From contig VXAI01000083.1 of assembly GCA_013399305.1 (NCBI GenBank), positions 2,625,156 to 2,689,155 of the forward strand: a DNA stretch of 64,000 bases, read 5' to 3'. The first letter of the stretch is position 1. Each line of letters starts with the position of its first letter. The DNA comes from Rostratula benghalensis (Eukaryota > Chordata > Aves > Charadriiformes > Rostratulidae). Below the pieces are notes generated by a model. The model had not been told where the DNA came from. It searched no databases and saw only the letters and a list, made by a program, of their open reading frames with translations. Below, in pieces: positions 13,601-27,268 of this stretch. Position numbers and translations under genes: made by a program.

Positions 13601-16600
13601 ATATGTGATCCTGTTGCCAGTGAACAACCACACTAAACGCAGCTTCCTTGCTTTAAAGCTCAGATGACTTGAAGGCAGTTGATACTTCAAACTAAGGAAA
13701 GTATACATAACATACCACAGGGATTCAGGTAAAAACATCTCACAGAACTTGAAATCATTGACACAGCATTAGTGGGACTGAAGACAGCTTCACCTTAGTT
13801 ACTGCTCTCTCAACACAGATACATAAGCCATCAGATACATGGGATTTCAGTTGCCTTGCAGAACAGAGATCAGTGTTCAGATACCACGGTATTTCTTTTT
13901 TAACCAGATCACTTAAATTTTTTAATCAGATATGTTGTTACTGAAATGATTCATTGCAACACAAATGAAAGTTTGATATTTACAGAGAGCTAGTTACTTG
14001 ACTACCTGCTTCACCGTTCTCTTGAAGGTGTAGTTCTCTTGAGTGCCTTGTAGGTCATACATTTCCCACTATAGAGATCAGGCATTACTAGAAAACCAGA
14101 ATATACTGTATAAATATTTGAAACATGGATTTAGTATGTGGACATAATCAACAATGAAAATTCAAGTCTCTACCATGTAGAACAAGTTTTTTAACTCTAG
14201 CCAAAAAATATGGGTTGGTTTTTTTATGCTTTTTTATTTTGGTCGGGGGGACTGAGGTGATGACCCTCCTGTCTTCTGCAGTCAGAACCTCACAGGCAAC
14301 TAATTGTGGCTTTGCAAAATTCAGTTGCTCTAGGAGTGTATATATTTGTAATGGATAGATATGAAAGGAGATCATGAATTGCTCTCTGGAGAGAAGACAC
14401 AGAACTCATCAGGGAGGCAAGAGGAAACCCTAGGGGAAGTCTGTCACCAGTTTTTCATTTTACACAAATATCCGCTGCTCTATTGATTCTAATGTATAGC
14501 ACTTTCAGGAGCTGGTTTTGGGGTTTTTTCCATTCCTGTTTCACCACCCAGATGAGTAACTACTCTAATACTTGGTTACCAAGCAAATTGCTTTGTGACT
14601 GTGCTTTCTGACAACTTTTTTTACACTTACTAAGAGACCTTCTAGAGGTCTAGAGGGACCAATCTATGTAGTTGTCTTAAGTGACCCATGCGTATACTTT
14701 CTTATTCTGACAACCCAAATAGTATGTCCTGCGAGTATCACACGTAGTCAATTCACATGGGGGTTTGCCAGGTGCAAACCAACAGGACTAGAACAATGCA
14801 GGATAAGAAGATAGGTGTTGGATGGCCATAAAAGAGTCTGTTTAGCAGATGAAAGGCAAAGGTCTATGCCTCTGCCACAGCACACACATGCTTGAATGCA
14901 TAGAGTTATCATGATTGCACTTTTCATTTTTATGGTACAGTATTATAGCAGCCTTTATCATTAGAGCAAGTATGATACATTTCCTGTTGGCATCCTCTTC
15001 TCTGTCATTTTTGAAGCTGTGTTTCCTCTGATTCACCTAGTAATTAAAATAATCCCCCTCTCACATTCTGCTGCAAGCAACCTGTCTTCAGTTTTAATTA
15101 ATGGCTTTAAATCACTTCCAAAATGTAAAATTAAATTTTATGCAATATTTCATGTAATAAATCAATTATTTGATGAAATTAACATCTGACCCAGTAAATC
15201 ATCTTCAAATTTTTCCAGAATTCACTAGGTAAAATTTACTTATGAAATCATATTTTTGTCTAGTTTTGGTATACATGAGTTGAGCACTTAATTTTACACA
15301 GCAGTCTCTCTTGTATCAAGTATACCTGATATATATATCAAGTATATAGGAATTATTTATACTCACATTTAGGTAAGTCTCATAAGAAATCATCATCTAA
15401 ATACTCATTCCCAAATGTAGTATCTTAATTGTTTAGTATGTGCTAATTCTTTTAAAACTTCCTCTTTGATCATTAAAAATAATGAAAAAATCCTATTCCT
15501 TTTTAATCTGTGCTGTCTAGATGTATCTTAAGTAGTTGTTGCATTAGCTTGATTAAAACACACAAGTTGCAAAGGGAATGGAAATGCCTGAGTCCTCGTT
15601 TTCAGCTGATTTGGCTGGGAGTTACCTCCATGCCCCTGGAGTGCATTAATACCTTAGATACTTTGATACCTAAGATACTGTCAGAAGAACTCAACAGCAT
15701 ATAGCATAGTTTCCAGCTATATTTAATTAGTAAAGCAAGTATATCTTTTTTTTTTCCCCATTCTGTTAATACTTTAAGATTGAATACTTGTCAACCTACA
15801 ACACATTTCCAACAGTGACTAAAGATTATTGTTGCAACAGAACAGCAGGTTTATATGATAGTCTTCCATAGTGCTTGTTAACATTATCAGAATTACTGGT
15901 GAAAAGGAGAAGTTATCCCTTGGGCAAAGGAGCATAAAATGCTATTGCCTTCCTTTTGGTAGCTCTTTCAATAAAGCGCTTTCAAAATAAAGTTAAGAAA
16001 ATGACATAGCTCATTTCAGTTTCCCTGTGAAGTAATTATAGCTGTACACCCTTTACTTTCATGTAATTTCAAATTAAAATTAACCAGTACTAAATATTGA
16101 TTGCTTTTCTCTTTCATTAGAATTAATGAACCAAGCATTTATATCGTCAAAAAATGGCATATTTTCATTTTAAAAGATGCTATCAGTAAGTATCATCAGT
16201 TATTACAAGGGCTTTTTAATACAAAATTAATGAAAAGTGCAATTTACGTTTCAAATACCAGATTATTTTCAAACCCAGCATCTTTTTGTAACTTTTTAGA
16301 ATGAAATAATATCTTGTTCTTTTAAAAAATTAATAATTGAGTCTGTAGATGGCACTGTTCCTCTTCAGGAGAAAAAAATCGGCTCAAGAGTCCAAAACAT
16401 CCTGATGAAACTGCTGAATGTATCTGAAGAAATGCAATTAAACTAAACATATGTATGGTATACACTTTAAGTCTACTAATATATTGTCTCTATATAGTAC
16501 AGTATATGCCATATGATTTCTGTTTGGACTGCAAGTAATTTAAGAATTTGGGGATAAAAAATTCTTTACAGATTTATATAGATTAAGCTTTAATGAATTA

Positions 16601-19600
16601 ATGAAGAAAACAACCTTAATTGACATAATTTAGTTTAGAAGATACAAGAGATTGTATAATTCAGCAAACAATACTTACTGCATCCCACTAAATCCCATAT
16701 GGATCCCAATTCATACAGGTAGCTTGATTTAGGGTATGCCATATAATTCAACACTTTTTTATTGTCTTGTTGTGTCATTCCAGTATACGTTCATTCGTAA
16801 CTCAGACCAGCTTTTGAATGGTTAAGATAACTGCAAGTTTAAGAGCTTTTTTTTTTTTTTTTCATTCTCATAATGCAGACATTCTAGATGTAAGAAAGTA
16901 TCTATTAAGGGAATTCTGATAACATAGTGTTTGTACTGGCAAGTGCATATCATAAATCTGTATCACGTACAGATTTCTGGTTGGTGACAACAAAAAACAA
17001 AGGTAATCAGCTTTTAATGCTGAAAATGGCTTTTGAAACTGCAGAACTATGCATAAAGTCGCTGTTCAACAGCATGTAAACAGGACACATCCACCTTATA
17101 ACTGAGGAAGAGAAGACTTAAAGCCCTTCTACGTCTTCACAAGAACAGAAGATACTAAAAAAGCCACATTTCTAACAACAGACCTGCTAATTGTGCATTC
17201 ATGCAATAAAAAATGAAGGACATGAGTGAAATATACCCACTCTTATTTTGACTGTGCTCTGGAACAGCACTGAATACCTGAGACTCGGGGTGATCACAAG
17301 CTCCCTTATTCCAAGAAACAGCAGCCTCAGACTCCCAAACTTTGATAGTCCTCATATTCTTGATCTGAAATTTAAACCATAGTGTCAGTCACAGAAATAA
17401 CATATCTCAGAAAAACACTATATAGAAACATACAGTCTATTCAGTGATTGAGCACCGTTTCCTGAATACAAAACTCAAACATGTAATAGATGATAATATG
17501 TATGAGGTCCTGAAAACATTTCCAGGAATTCTGTTGTCAGGAAACCTTCATTTCAATGTGAAATGTGAAAAGATTTATTGGAATTTATTGCATCATACTC
17601 AGAAGCACACAGTTCCATGAGAAGGGACTTACAAACCTGGACATGATATGGCAGGTCATTAGATACGGTAAGTAAAAGGTGTTATCAATTAGTAGAATTA
17701 TTAATTTGCCTCAAAAGCAGTAAAAACCTCATCCACATTTCAAAACAAGTAATAGTTACATATTTTTTACTTCTTTGTGTTATAAAAGACACCACATAAA
17801 CATGCTGTATTGTAAAAGTACATTTATTATACGAATTCTGGTTTAGAAAAATTATATCTTCATTATGTGGAAGAGCTCAACACATTTTATAACCTATCAC
17901 TGAAACCTTATGAGGATTAGATTCATTACATTTTGTAATTTTGAAAATAGGTAGGGCAGTTTCTCTGCCATTGGACACTGGACAAGCTAAGTCCTAGAAG
18001 ACTTCCTCTTCATTCCTATTCTGTGGCAACAAGATCTTCAGAACATAAATAACTATTTCTGTTTATATATGTATATACAAGTATATATGTGTAATTTTAC
18101 TTTAAGTTTCCCTCTACTTTACTCTCCTGTTCTTTTCTCAAAACATTTATATGTGGTTTACATGAAAGAAAACAGGTTTCTGCATACCAAAAATAGAGAC
18201 TGACTGGATTTGTATAACTTAAGCAGTTTAAATTTCAGGTGGAAACTTTAAAATGGGTTTTAAGTATCCAAAAGGAAGCCATGTTCTTTTTTATGTCACA
18301 AGAGTGTCACTCAGCAAATGCAAAATTAAATAAATAGAAACAGCACAAGAAAAGGAGTGTTAGCCTCAGGGGAAATTAAAGGAGATGTGCTATGCTCTAG
18401 CTGCACAGATCCTCATTAAAGACACTGAAAAACACCTTTAAGGAGGTCTCTGCTATTTTTTCAGTGTCCATCTCTTGCCTGCTGTTTGTTTAGAGGCCCT
18501 ACTGAAAAGTATTCTACAGTTTACAATGCTTTGGGGCCATTTCCTTTTTGGTTTCATTCCTGAGTAATTCTGTTTCAACAGCTGCTGTGAATAAAACTCC
18601 ATTTCATTTCTCTGGTTTTGTAAGTAGTTACCAAAGAAAGGGAGAGCAGAGGAACAAAGACAGGACAAAGGGAACTTTCACTGTCATTGTTCAGTAAGGA
18701 CACTGAGAGTGGCCGAAGGGTCAGGGAAAGAAACAGAAGCAAGTCCCAGCCACTCCAGCAAGAACCTATTATTAAATCATTTTTTCTGTGCTACAGCGGT
18801 TTTTGCAATTTGAAAACGTGCAAAGTATCTTTCCCCAAATCAGGCACGCCACAAGGAGACTTTGGTCCATTAAGTAAACACTTCAATCTGATTTAGGCCT
18901 GAGGAGCTGATCACAGAGCTGGATAGTGCTTAGTGGATACTCTGCCATTTCACACCTTTGTGTGGATTGTGTGGGTTTAGACAGTGACATATCTGTCCCT
19001 CTGTACTTACCAGGCAATCTGTTAACTCAACACCTGTAAGATAAATTAAAAATAAAGATTATTTTCACTGCACAAACCCAACAGGTAACTATTTTGTATA
19101 GATAGACCCAAAGGTTCATGTGGAAAAAAAAATCAGTTTCAAATTAAAAAAGGAAAGTAAAAGCATTTCAATATCACTGTGCTTTCCTCAAGTAGGAAAG
19201 GTCTCAACCTTTTTTAACAGCTGTTTTAGTTGTATTTCTTGATGTCGTTTATTGAGCGAATGCATTCTGAGAGCTTTAAATTGAGATTTATTTGTCTTTT
19301 TGCTAATCATGAATCAACTTTCTTTTAGATCAATTAACTAAATCACTTGTGCAGGCAGCTCAATTTTTTCTTTATGGATGAAAACATTTGTTCTTTATTG
19401 CCCATATCTCTCCACCCCAAAAAATACAGTTAATAACATAGTGCTCACCATTGTTTGTAACTTCCAATGTTTCACAGCAATTCATTTCTTTTGACTTGCT
19501 AACAAAAATAGATTTGAGTATAACATCAATATTAATATGTGCTTATATTCACCCTTCTGTTCTTTCAAAAGTACTTACTTATCACAAAGAACTTTATAAT

Positions 19601-20129
19601 GGTATTACTCATGTCACTACAAAATCTCAATGATTTTTTAAAAACCTCCTTACACGTATAAATACGGTGCTACTGCAGTACATGCTAGTATTTGTTTTCT
19701 CATGTAGCATACATAAAACCAAAATAAATTTAAAGTTTTCACTCTGAAATTTCCAACCAGAAGACATATTTAATTACAATATTTATTAGGACAGGAAAGT
19801 ATCTGGTCCTAATTTCTTCTGCAGTGTCAGCAGGACAGGGCCCTTGATATATTACATTTCCTGTAATAGTACCTATATCCTTCCTTTTTTTAAAAATCAC
19901 CGTGAGATGATAATTATTCTAGCTGAGGGCCAGAGATTCAGTAGCAGCTGAGACAAACCATGGTCTGCCAGTAATCGCACTGCTTTGCTCAGAGTGCATT
20001 TGAGTCAATTTACATTTAATGAAACAGGCCAAAGGCCTGGATGCTTGAAACAGGATCCAGCAGCCCCATGATCTGTGCTGTCATGTTAGCTCAGTTTTGA
20101 ACTGGTATGTAAGCCCAAATCCCTCACTG
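10653..20129. other. Unique AT-rich non-coding DNA, no gene seen
   Basis: No supported gene or transposon. The longest open frame (12206-12520, plus, about 104 codons) has no recognisable domain and a codon content like the surrounding DNA. Homopolymers include 11 A at 13408-13418 and 16 T at 16847-16862. TA-rich alternating tracts lie at 15325-15347 and 18062-18092. A G/T-rich patch with a GGGGGG run is at 14211-14250. A perfect 15-nt hairpin (CAGGCC, loop AAA, GGCCTG) lies at 20025-20039. Slightly GC-richer patches (around 11.6-11.76 and 18.6-18.96 kb) may be very old repeats that I cannot identify. Confidence 0.65.
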
Positions 20130-20879
20130 CACTTACTCTGTTGCTTTGTACTTGAGTTTGGTTCTGGGAGGGAGCCAGCCTTGCCCTGGCAGTGAAGCTG
20201 TAACTGCTAACATGGCCGCCTCACTGTCCTGCCCTATGAGGCCACCTGACTGACAGGTAACTCTGTGAGCCACGGTCTCCCAAACCACAGCCTCGGTCAT
20301 TTCACCCAGACCCTGATTGAAACTGCCCCCCACCATTCCCACCATTTCTGTACAAGACCAGGAACAGCAGAGCTCCTGTCCAGCCTTGCTGGCCCCAGCT
20401 GCTCTGGCAGCTGCTCAGACATGGCACTGTGCCTTGGCAATGTCACAGAGACATGGGTCCTGCAGCCCTGTCAGGGCTAATGTCTGCTGTGTGTAAGGGC
20501 AGCATGGCAGGCAGCGAGCTGAGGGCTGATTTTGTTTATTATCTCTGGGCTTTTTTTTTTTTTTTTTTTTTTTTTTTGGAGTCTTGGTTTGCGGCATGTC
20601 GATGTGAAGCTGCCAACGGCTGATGATACAGGCACCTTTCTCGGAAACCGACAGGCACTCCAGAAGGCCTCACTCACCCTCTCACACCTTCAGCAAAAGT
20701 CCAGGCACCATCAGGAACACGTGCAACGTGGCATTTGGTATTAGGTTTGGGGTCCTGGTTTTGATTGAGTGGGTTGTTGCAGGTTCCCTCCTGACAGGGT
20801 TGTGTGAAGAGAGCTGAAGGGCTGCCCCAAGCCAGACACAGCCAGCGGGTTCCAGCCAGCTCTGCCCAGCTGTGTCCAC
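20130..20879. other. GC-richer segment of unknown origin, possible retroviral or other repeat remnant
   Basis: This block is clearly richer in G and C than the DNA around it, with many CAGC, CCAGC and GGCAG groups. It is interrupted by a 27-T run at 20551-20577. Short frames exist on both strands (for example 20133-20345 minus and 20265-20480 plus), but none resembles a known protein. Because it leads directly into an LTR-like segment, it may be upstream LTR or internal retroviral sequence that has decayed. It could also be an unrelated GC-rich insertion. I cannot decide from sequence alone. Confidence 0.4.
20551..20577. repeat. 27-base poly(T) run
   Basis: Twenty-seven consecutive T are the longest homopolymer in the window. 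On the minus strand this is a poly(A) run, which might suggest the tail of a retrotransposed transcript. However, I see no AATAAA-type signal just upstream on that strand and no recognisable gene body. It is probably a slippage-expanded homopolymer, and its length is likely to vary between individuals and assemblies. Confidence 0.9.
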
Positions 20880-21275
20880 TCCGCACACAGGCAGATATCA
20901 GGGATATTGCATTGGTGGTGCCTCTGTGGAAATGTATTTGAGGAAGGACAAAATGCTGCCCGTCTGCGAGGTGACAAGCAAAAGAGTATGAGAAATGGGC
21001 CTGGGAACAGCAAGGCCAGGGAAGGAGGAGGTGCTCCAGGGCTGGAGCAGAGATTCCCCTACAACCCCTAAGGAGACCACAGAGTAGCAGATATTTTCCT
21101 GCACCTATAGCGGGGACTTTTTTTTGCCGATGACAGTCATTGCTAAGTGATCTCCCTGTCTTTATCTCAACCTGTGAGTTTTTTCATGGTATTTTCTCCC
21201 TCTGTGCTACTGAGGAGGGGGAGAGTCAGAGCAGCTGGGTAGGCATCTGGCATCCAGCCAAGGACAACCCATCAT
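20880..21275 (+). mobile_element. Probable partial avian endogenous-retrovirus LTR
   Basis: The 3' half resembles LTRs common in bird genomes: CTGTCTTTATCTCAA at 21156-21170, then GAGTTTTTTCAT, CTCCCTCTGTGC, a GAGGAGGGGGAGAGT block, and a terminal CATCCAGCCAAGGACAACCC. The 15-mer at 21156-21170 recurs exactly inside the better-preserved solo LTR at 36693-36707, and both copies are followed by a similarly ordered set of blocks, so the two are probably related. Upstream, GGAGGAGGTGCTCCAGGGC and GGAGCAGAGATTCCCCT (about 21026-21060) also look like LTR blocks. The 3' boundary is near 21275. I cannot place the 5' boundary or find a target-site duplication. No retroviral gene is recognisable next to it. 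Confidence 0.55.
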
Positions 21276-24200
21276 AAAGGAGAATGTAAAAATTCACACT
21301 ATGCTTGTTCCATCACAGAGGATGGTCAGGAGGCTAAAAGAATGCACAGAGTACATTATGCAAAAGCCCCTCTGCCATGATGTGACCAAGGCCCACAGGC
21401 TGGTGTGACAAGCAGTATCCTCTGCACCATCACCAAACAGCGATGGTGGCACATCTCTTCCCAGTACATGTGCCACGTTCACCAGAGCAGGTGCCTCACA
21501 GATATCCTTCACTTATCAAAAGGAGACAGCACATGTGTAGTCAACACACTGGATCAAGAACAGACAAAGGCTTGGATTTGTTCCATAAATCCCATTGTAG
21601 ACAGACGGGATGACGAGAGTGGACTATGTGACAGCTAGCAAGGCCAATTTATTTCCTTCCTGCCAAAATGCTGTGCAAATGTGGGTTGGCCTGTCAGCTG
21701 CTGCAGGTAAAGGACTAGAAAAATAAGGTAGATCCAGTGTACTACGAAACAGAAAAACTGCTCCCTTCAACAATTGCTAAGACTATTTTGGCAGGTTACG
21801 TGTTCATATACCTTATTGCACATCACCATCATGGCCCAAATTCTTTCTTCATATAAAGTTAAATGCCTTTCTTATGATCCTTACTAAGGTTGCACCGAAA
21901 AATGAAATGAATGTGGAAACTAATGTTTCCATTTCAAATAACCATACTCTGAGGGCTCAAAAACAACTTTTTGTTAAAAATCCTCCAAGCTGGAATAATT
22001 CTCCATTCTACTAGTTAAATGAAAATAGGTTATATGATTGTTTTACATTTTATGAGAACTCAGATTTCTGTGGCATTTAAAAACAAAATTATCCATCAAA
22101 TTAGATGTACAATACATTTTATTTCTTATGACAAAACAACCTGCTAAAAATATCAGTACACATTAGCCAGCAATACTCAAAGATACCCAAATACTCAAAA
22201 TTTCCTACATATTTCCGGGAAGAACAGACTACAAACCTGTTCCTATTAATAATCTAACTGCATGTTAAAATTGCCATGAACTAAAATCTGAATGAAAAAA
22301 TAGTTGAAAACAGTCTCTTATATCTTCATCGATAATAATGATAATATAGGGTAGCATTGGAAAACCAGCCCAGGCATGGAACTCTCCCTGTTGCCTCCAT
22401 TGAGACATATGCATGAATAAAGAATTGTAGTTTTTTCAGACACTTTTTGTCACCGCCCTTTCCCAAAGCTATAGGGCTCTGGAGATTACTAACTTTTCCA
22501 GTTAATTAACCTAATTCATCATGCTATTTTAATGTCAAACATCACACTATTCTTAACTCTCATTTTAAAGACTCATCCAGGAATATATTCATTTTCTCAT
22601 TTAACTTCTGTATGTAACTGTTTAACTATTTCTTGGTATTTTTAGGATTATTTTTGCATGTTGCTAAAACATTAACTCTATCTAAGAAACACCAAATAAC
22701 AGAGATCACTTTACTGATTCCCATAGGGTCAAAGAAGCTTGTATATATTTATTCACTGTTCAATGTCCCAGATTGTATTTAATTTATTGTCTTGTATACA
22801 GAGTTCTACCCAACATCAATGAAATATGTTTTTCATTTTTAAAAAAAAATCACTATTGAAAAAATAATTTCATTTAATGGAAATATCCTAACTTAATGTA
22901 AATCCTTACTAAAATAGTACAATGAACTGAATTATTACCCTTCTGAAACTTCAATATGAAGTCATCTATTTACTTCAGTAGCTTTGGCTGAAAATTTATC
23001 ACATCTATTTGTTTAAATAATTTAAAGAATCTTTTCCTCCCAAGATAGATTTTAGTGGTTTGTATTATCATTAAGGGTATAATATCAAGCTAACTGCACT
23101 GTGCACTGCTATGCTGAAAAATACTGAAAGAAATACTGGAAAACAAAACAGGCATCTCTTGCTTCATTGCTTTGTACAAACACTACAGAAAGAAATATCA
23201 AAGGTGACATAAGATGGATTTCAAACTGATCATGCAATTGGAAAGTTCAGTAGTATTCTGTAAACTTTTAAGATGGCTCTGGGGCACTGCTGCAGAAATA
23301 AGATAAAAGAAGAGAGATGAGGATCTATTCTCCTAAAAGAACACTTTACCTGTGAAATGTCAGAAGGTTTTTGACCATGATTAGTACTTTCTAGCTCAGA
23401 TGTCTATCAATAGTAGATAAGACATTTTTGTTTTAAATGAATCTTTCTTCTTTTGTTTTTCTTCTGGTATTTCTTCTTAACTCTATTGCTGCTTACACCA
23501 TTGATACAATTTGTCATATTTGCACTCCAAAGCTGTTTCAGCTTTTTAGTGAAAAACTACAGGAAAGAATAATTTATTAACTTCCTTTACCAAAAGTCCT
23601 CCGTTTCTAAGTATTGTTTTCTTTTTCTCTACACTTTTTTTTTTCTTCTTAAATACATTCTCTAAAATACAAAACAGGGAATCTCTGGGCAGATATTTTA
23701 CTGAACAGACTGGGCGGTACCTGAAAGCATTAATCTTTTGTGAGTAAAAACAATATATAGGTTCATCTGGTATTAAATACTGTGGTACCACTTTTAGACC
23801 TATGAGAGCTTTCCAGGTTATAAACTTGAGCACGATAAAAGGGCAATGTTCTCAGGCTGAAGGAGGAATTTTCTTCTTCTCCAAAGACCTACCTCCTAGT
23901 TAGGCAGTCTTGTGATACCTGTCTGATGGAAAAATTTGCCTTTCATCTGCTTCTAATTGACTGCTTCACAGTGAACAGAAGCAGCAGGGAGCTCCCACAG
24001 GGACTACAGCGGGCAGTGCTGTCTGGCTGCTGATGGAGGCTAACAGAGAGCCTATATCGCTCTGCAGGCACCTTTCCTAGAATTTTTAATGCTGAGGAGA
24101 GAGAGTTCTATTTGCAGGAAAACATTTCTGGAGTGAGAAGCAGAGTTTAATCATCCTTTAATCTGTGAATCTCATAATTGTTTACAGTTAGTTTTCTTCT

Positions 24201-27096
24201 GTCCATGACAAACCCCAAGAGCATGGCACTGTCACTTGAAGTGTACTGAACGTTGTGCACAAGGCTGTTTACAGGGATTTTTAAAATTCAGATCATTATG
24301 ACCTAATGATCAAGCCATTAAAGCAAAGTGCTAAAAGCAGAGACATACCAACAGTAAACATGGCTTTCATTGATGCCAGATTTGGTTATCTCCTGCACTC
24401 TTTGTTATTGCTACAGAAAGCAATAATGTGAATCATCTGATTAGAGCCAATAACAAAATTCTCAACATGAGAACTGATAAGTCAGTGAAAGCTGTGCCAG
24501 GATTTTACCTACTGTATTCAGCACATTGTATTTGCATTTTTACACAACTGAAGATGTAATAGCTGCATTCTAAGTTTATGTTTTTAATAATACAGCAATC
24601 CCCTTTTTAACAAAATGTATTTGGATTTACAGAAGTGTGGACTGAGTCTTTTCTCAACTTGGGAGATACATTGCCTGTTACTATTTTATAAAGCTGTATA
24701 ACAAGTTTGAAAAAAGGTTGTATACCTTGAACTACAGAGGATGGATTCAATGTGCTTATAGATTAAAGCTCCATTAAGGAACCAAGCACAGAAACATTAG
24801 ATGGAGCTTTTTATTTTTATTTGTACTTATTTTTTTATTTCTGTATTTTACAATTAAATTACTTCTTCAAGCACAACAATTACAAACCACCAAATATCTG
24901 TGGTTTTGTCAGTCACCCACTGTTTTCCTGCTTGTGGAAGTCTCTTGGATCTGACACTGATAAATACCCCTGAATAAACTGTTTCTATATTTAAATCTAT
25001 AAGCACTACATGGTTAGCAATAATTGTTACAAATATTGATTTTATCTTCCTCAGTTCAGGATAGTAATTCCATTTTCTGATTGCAACTTTGCTCAAACAT
25101 TAAATTAGAAGATGTAGAAATACAGCCCATTGTTGAAAAGTAATTTGGTGTGGGTTTTAGGCTTTTTTTTTTAAATTTGAGAACTACTAGTAGTATAACA
25201 ACTTCTTGCTTAGTGCTTGTAAATCAGCAAACACACTAAAAAGCAACATACTTCAGTGATGGAAACAAAACTGTGAGATTAAGATTAAACTACTTCCATG
25301 TTGGCCACTAATTGAATTGAAATTCACAATTCACAGCCTATGTGACCACATTACTGAAACCTAGTCTGTGATTTTCAGGAGTATTTCTGTTTGCAGATCC
25401 TGTTTCCTTAGTGACCTATCTGGCTTAGCCTCAAAACTAGCAACTGCTTCACAGTTGGATATTAAAGATACTCCTTTAAAACAAGCAGAAATGGAAAATT
25501 TCTCTGTGCTCTTGGGTGACTGAAGTGCCATCATGACCTTATACTTGAGGTGCAATAAAGAGAGCCAAGCCAACATTTATCAATGATGTTATTCTAGAAG
25601 GAAGCAGGAGCCTTTAATTAAGGCCCAGCGATCCTCTGGGAAGCAATGGAATTTTGCTTTCAGTTGCTTTTATACCCTTTGTACTTAATTTACAAGTGCA
25701 TTTCTTACTGTTAGGCCTGAAATCCTAAGCTGGGAACACGGAATTGAGCTGGATTGTTTTCTAGCAAAAAGTAGCAAATTTGTATATTTATAGCCATGCA
25801 ATCTTCTTGGTTTTAAGTGTTGGTACAAATATACCTTGGGTCAATTTTGTTGATAAAAACTGAAGGAACAGATTATACATCTGGTTTACAACACTGGGAC
25901 TAGTAAGATTTGTAGCAATCCTTGTATATACATCATTAATATAAGCAAATTATACCAGGTTGTGTTATAAGTGTTATATCAGCTTAGAAAAAGGTGAAAA
26001 AGGGCTGGCTATTTGTTCCTCATGACAGAAGTGCTTACAAAGTATATTTTACCAACATAAACTCACAGCCCTCACTTAAAAATAGCTGTTCCCTGTATTT
26101 TAATTTGCTACTCAAATGTGTTTTCCCAGTCATAATAGATGTTAAAATACAATTATTCTCTCAAGCTAAGTTAGATTTTGGCTTTTATCCCAGTCTTCTC
26201 CTGGTGAAAACATGTGCATACCATGTCTTATTATGTCAACTCATTAGCCGAAGCTCATTTGGTTAGCATGTTCATTTGGACTGTCCAAAACTACTGACAG
26301 GACAGAACTTCAAAATTTTTTCTTATGTGGTGCAATGATCAGTTCTTACATCAGACACCTTTCATAACTGTATGAAACTGTGTAAATTTGCTTCTACAGA
26401 AGCAAAATTGATATCTAAGATTGTAGCAGAATGAGCATCTCTTGAAAACCAAGAAATTGGAGCCAAGATTCCCACCTTTGTCACAAACGCAGTCTGTGAC
26501 TTAAAGACTCTAAAAATTATTTACCATAATTGTTTGTCAGAAGAACTTGGAGATCTTTGAATAAAAATTGCTTTAAAAGTGCTGCTCTTGAGACCAATAT
26601 ACAAAAGAGCTGTTGCAATAAATATCCTACAAGACATAACCTCCAACTAATAGTGATGTATTGATAGATTTGGAAATATTTATGGTAATCAGAATAAGCA
26701 TTATTCTAATCCTAATGTGAAGATAGTATTTCCAGTTTAAGTACCATAGACCATGTTCATATGTGCCCTAAAATGACAATAAGCAATCTAAAAGCTTATT
26801 GCCCTACAGCAGTAATGTCTTTAATTTTAATAGAAATATAACTGTGACATGCCTGACCTTATAAACAATATTGATGTAATAATTTTAAATATTATTTGAA
26901 TGTCATAGTGGTAATAGCAGCATAAATGGACTCATAATTAATATAAACTATGAAATTCTGCTATTTCACCCAGTGCTTGGAAAAACACTAGCAGAAAGAA
27001 TAAGGAAAGTGTCCTCTTTGACCCTGCCTCCACATTAGCTTATGACAAATTAAGGATCCAAAATGTTTAAATAATGTATAGGGCACACACAGTCCT
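21276..27096. other. Mostly unique non-coding DNA; first 400 bases moderately GC-rich
   Basis: About 21276-21680 is still GC-richer than average and could be internal sequence attached to the LTR-like block, but its short frames (21294-21512 minus, 21405-21638 plus) show no retroviral motif I recognise. From 21.7 kb on the DNA is ordinary and AT-rich. A moderately GC-rich patch lies at 23.95-24.08 kb. About 24.35-24.60 kb has evenly mixed, non-repetitive sequence of the sort often seen in conserved non-coding elements, but conservation cannot be judged here. No gene is supported. Confidence 0.6.
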
Positions 27097-27268
27097 TCTC
27101 CAAAAATAACAGGAGAGAAAAATATCTTTTCTGCATTGTGAATCCAGAATTATACAACATGTGATGTTATCTTATGCTATACTATCTCCAAAAATAACAG
27201 GAGAAAAAATAACTTTTCTGCATTGTGAGTCTGAAATTATGTTATGTGATGTTACGTTATACTATGCT
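27097..27268. repeat. Old tandem duplication, about 88-bp unit, two copies
   Basis: Copy 1 starts at 27097 and copy 2 at 27185. Both begin TCTCCAAAAATAACAGGAGA, share CTTTTCTGCATTGTGA in the middle and TGTGATGTTA near the end, then run into TATGCTATACTAT-like sequence. The copies differ at roughly ten places including small indels, so the duplication is old. It is followed by short ATGCT/ATACT slippage repeats up to about 27280. No coding capacity. Confidence 0.85.

Noticed and set aside
20551..21013. Minus-strand processed pseudogene with the 27-T run as its poly(A) tail
   Set aside because: No polyadenylation signal precedes the run on the minus strand, no protein similarity was recognised, and the area runs into a plus-strand LTR-like block.
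20130..21100. CpG island promoter
   Set aside because: The segment is GC-rich but CpG pairs are sparse and mostly isolated, and no transcript context is visible.
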